From positions 211,412 to 275,411 of the forward strand of contig JAENZX010000002.1 in the NCBI GenBank assembly GCA_016841045.1: 64,000 nucleotides of DNA, read 5' to 3'. The DNA is from Thermincola carboxydiphila. GTDB taxonomy: Bacteria; Bacillota; Thermincolia; Thermincolales; UBA2595. Under the pieces are notes generated by a model. The model was not told the origin of the DNA. It did no database searches and was given only the letters and a program-made list of their open reading frames with translations. The position numbers and the translations under genes were made by a program. Shown one piece after another: positions 63,621 through 64,000 of this stretch. Positions within the stretch are counted from its first letter, which is position 1. Each line of letters begins with the position of its first letter.

Positions 63621-63680
63621 GGACTTAAAATCTTGCAAGGCTCAACCCCCGTACCGGTTCGACCCCGGTCTCGGGCACCA
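63621..63680 (+). other. attR: duplicated 3' end of tRNA-Leu
   Basis: 60 bp match tRNA-Leu(TAA) from the anticodon arm to CCA with three mismatches. The 31 bp from CGTACC to CACCA are identical. The 5' half of the tRNA is absent, so this is an attachment-site scar and not a gene. Confidence 0.88.
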
Positions 63681-63686
63681 CTTATG

Positions 63687-63719
63687 AAAAGATAAAGCCC
63701 TATGCTGGGGCTTTTTTTA
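63687..63719 (+). terminator. Terminator after attR
   Basis: AAAGCCC, TATGCT, GGGGCTTT, then a T-run. It probably served tRNA-Leu before the island inserted. Confidence 0.75.
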
Positions 63720-63833
63720 GTTTGTGTTAAAGTTTTTGATTGACTCTTTCTTTGGTAAAAATAAACTATGCTATTGCCTGAAAAGAAAGCCCCAGGTGGT
63801 AGGTTTTACCTTTTAATGGCCTTTAGGCATTCA

Positions 63834-63868
63834 AAAACCCACTACAGTGCATTCTCTAGTGGGTTTAG
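63834..63868. terminator. Terminator-like hairpin in the right flank
   Basis: AACCCACTA and TAGTGGGTT arms around a 13-base loop. Confidence 0.6.
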
Positions 63869-64000
63869 CCTAACTGAATATAGAATCTAAACACGAGCGT
63901 CACTAAAAGAAAAGATTTAATAGCTATATATCTCTAGTGAATTTACATTCCGGAAAGCCGGTACGACCCCAGAATTTTCCTCGCTTACCGTTACGAGTAA

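Larger units (their letters stand above)
63485..64000 (+). other. Right island end and flank, no gene seen
   Basis: It contains the tRNA-Leu fragment (63,621-63,680) and two terminator-like hairpins. The last 100 bp hold no gene I can support. Confidence 0.5.

Noticed and set aside
63621-63680. A second tRNA-Leu gene
   Set aside because: Only the 3' part is present; the D-arm and the 5' acceptor strand are missing.
63945-63975. A third tRNA-like attachment site (GCCGGTACGACCCC)
   Set aside because: The match to the tRNA T-arm is short and imperfect with no acceptor stem; it is probably chance.

Overview
The window looks like the chromosome of an anaerobic, Gram-positive Clostridia-type bacterium, probably in or near the Peptococcaceae/Desulfotomaculum group. 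The evidence is strong Gram-positive ribosome binding sites (AGGAGG type), frequent TTG and GTG starts, a YlqG/YlqH-like FliK/FlhB pair, rubrerythrin, a B12-dependent (class II) ribonucleotide reductase and the pgsA-pgpA order. Selenium use is suggested twice: a tRNA 2-selenouridine synthase (mnmH), and a HesB/IscA-like gene read through an in-frame TGA. This placement is inferred from gene content only.

Backbone, about 1-34.8 kb. In order it carries: the tail of a Gly/Asn/Gln repeat protein; a YkvI-like transporter; a SIR2-like protein; an HTH-PfkB protein; mnmH, a RodZ-like gene and a YajQ-family gene; an Rrf2 regulator; a YgiQ-type radical SAM protein; rimO-pgsA-pgpA; a 300-bp palindromic element; cardiolipin synthase; a Cache-HAMP-GGDEF diguanylate cyclase; a small zinc ribbon; a membrane protein paired with an FtsH-like protease; cinA; a DEAD-box helicase; rubrerythrin; the selenoprotein with a CsoR-like operator in its promoter; an RraA-like gene; a DUF2935 protein; small membrane and haem-binding-like proteins; the FliK/FlhB-like pair; PRC-barrel and 17M-like stress proteins; and a polyamine operon (pyruvoyl arginine decarboxylase, spermidine synthase, agmatinase). 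A tRNA cluster follows, with a tandemly duplicated Val-Asp-Phe block plus Gly, then nrdJ, tRNA-Cys and tRNA-Leu.

Island, 34,776-63,680. The last 60 bp of tRNA-Leu(TAA) recur at 63,621-63,680 with three mismatches and a 31-bp identical 3' core. A tyrosine recombinase lies just inside tRNA-Leu, so this is an approximately 29-kb integrated island. It is visibly more AT-rich than the backbone and carries almost only defence-like cargo, nearly all on the + strand: (1) a STAS-GHKL, STAS-PRTase, HD-PRTase and thyX operon; (2) an unknown protein plus a membrane protein; (3) an IS66 remnant; (4) a UvrD-like helicase with a PD-(D/E)XK nuclease; (5) a degenerate methylase/specificity/HsdR-N fusion plus a coiled-coil HEPN protein; (6) a complete type I restriction system with an extra degenerate methylase-specificity protein; (7) PC4-like and acidic small proteins; (8) a divergent regulator and vWA pair around a perfect palindrome; (9) a frameshifted Nmad3-like gene and a GmrSD-like (DUF262/DUF1524) nuclease.

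Five island genes carry one or two apparent single-base frameshifts each, while I see none in the backbone. This suggests decay of the island or, less likely, local sequence error. The strongest candidates for undescribed biology are the HD/PRTase/ThyX operon, the degenerate HsdM/S-HEPN pair, and the CsoR-type operator over a HesB-like selenoprotein gene.
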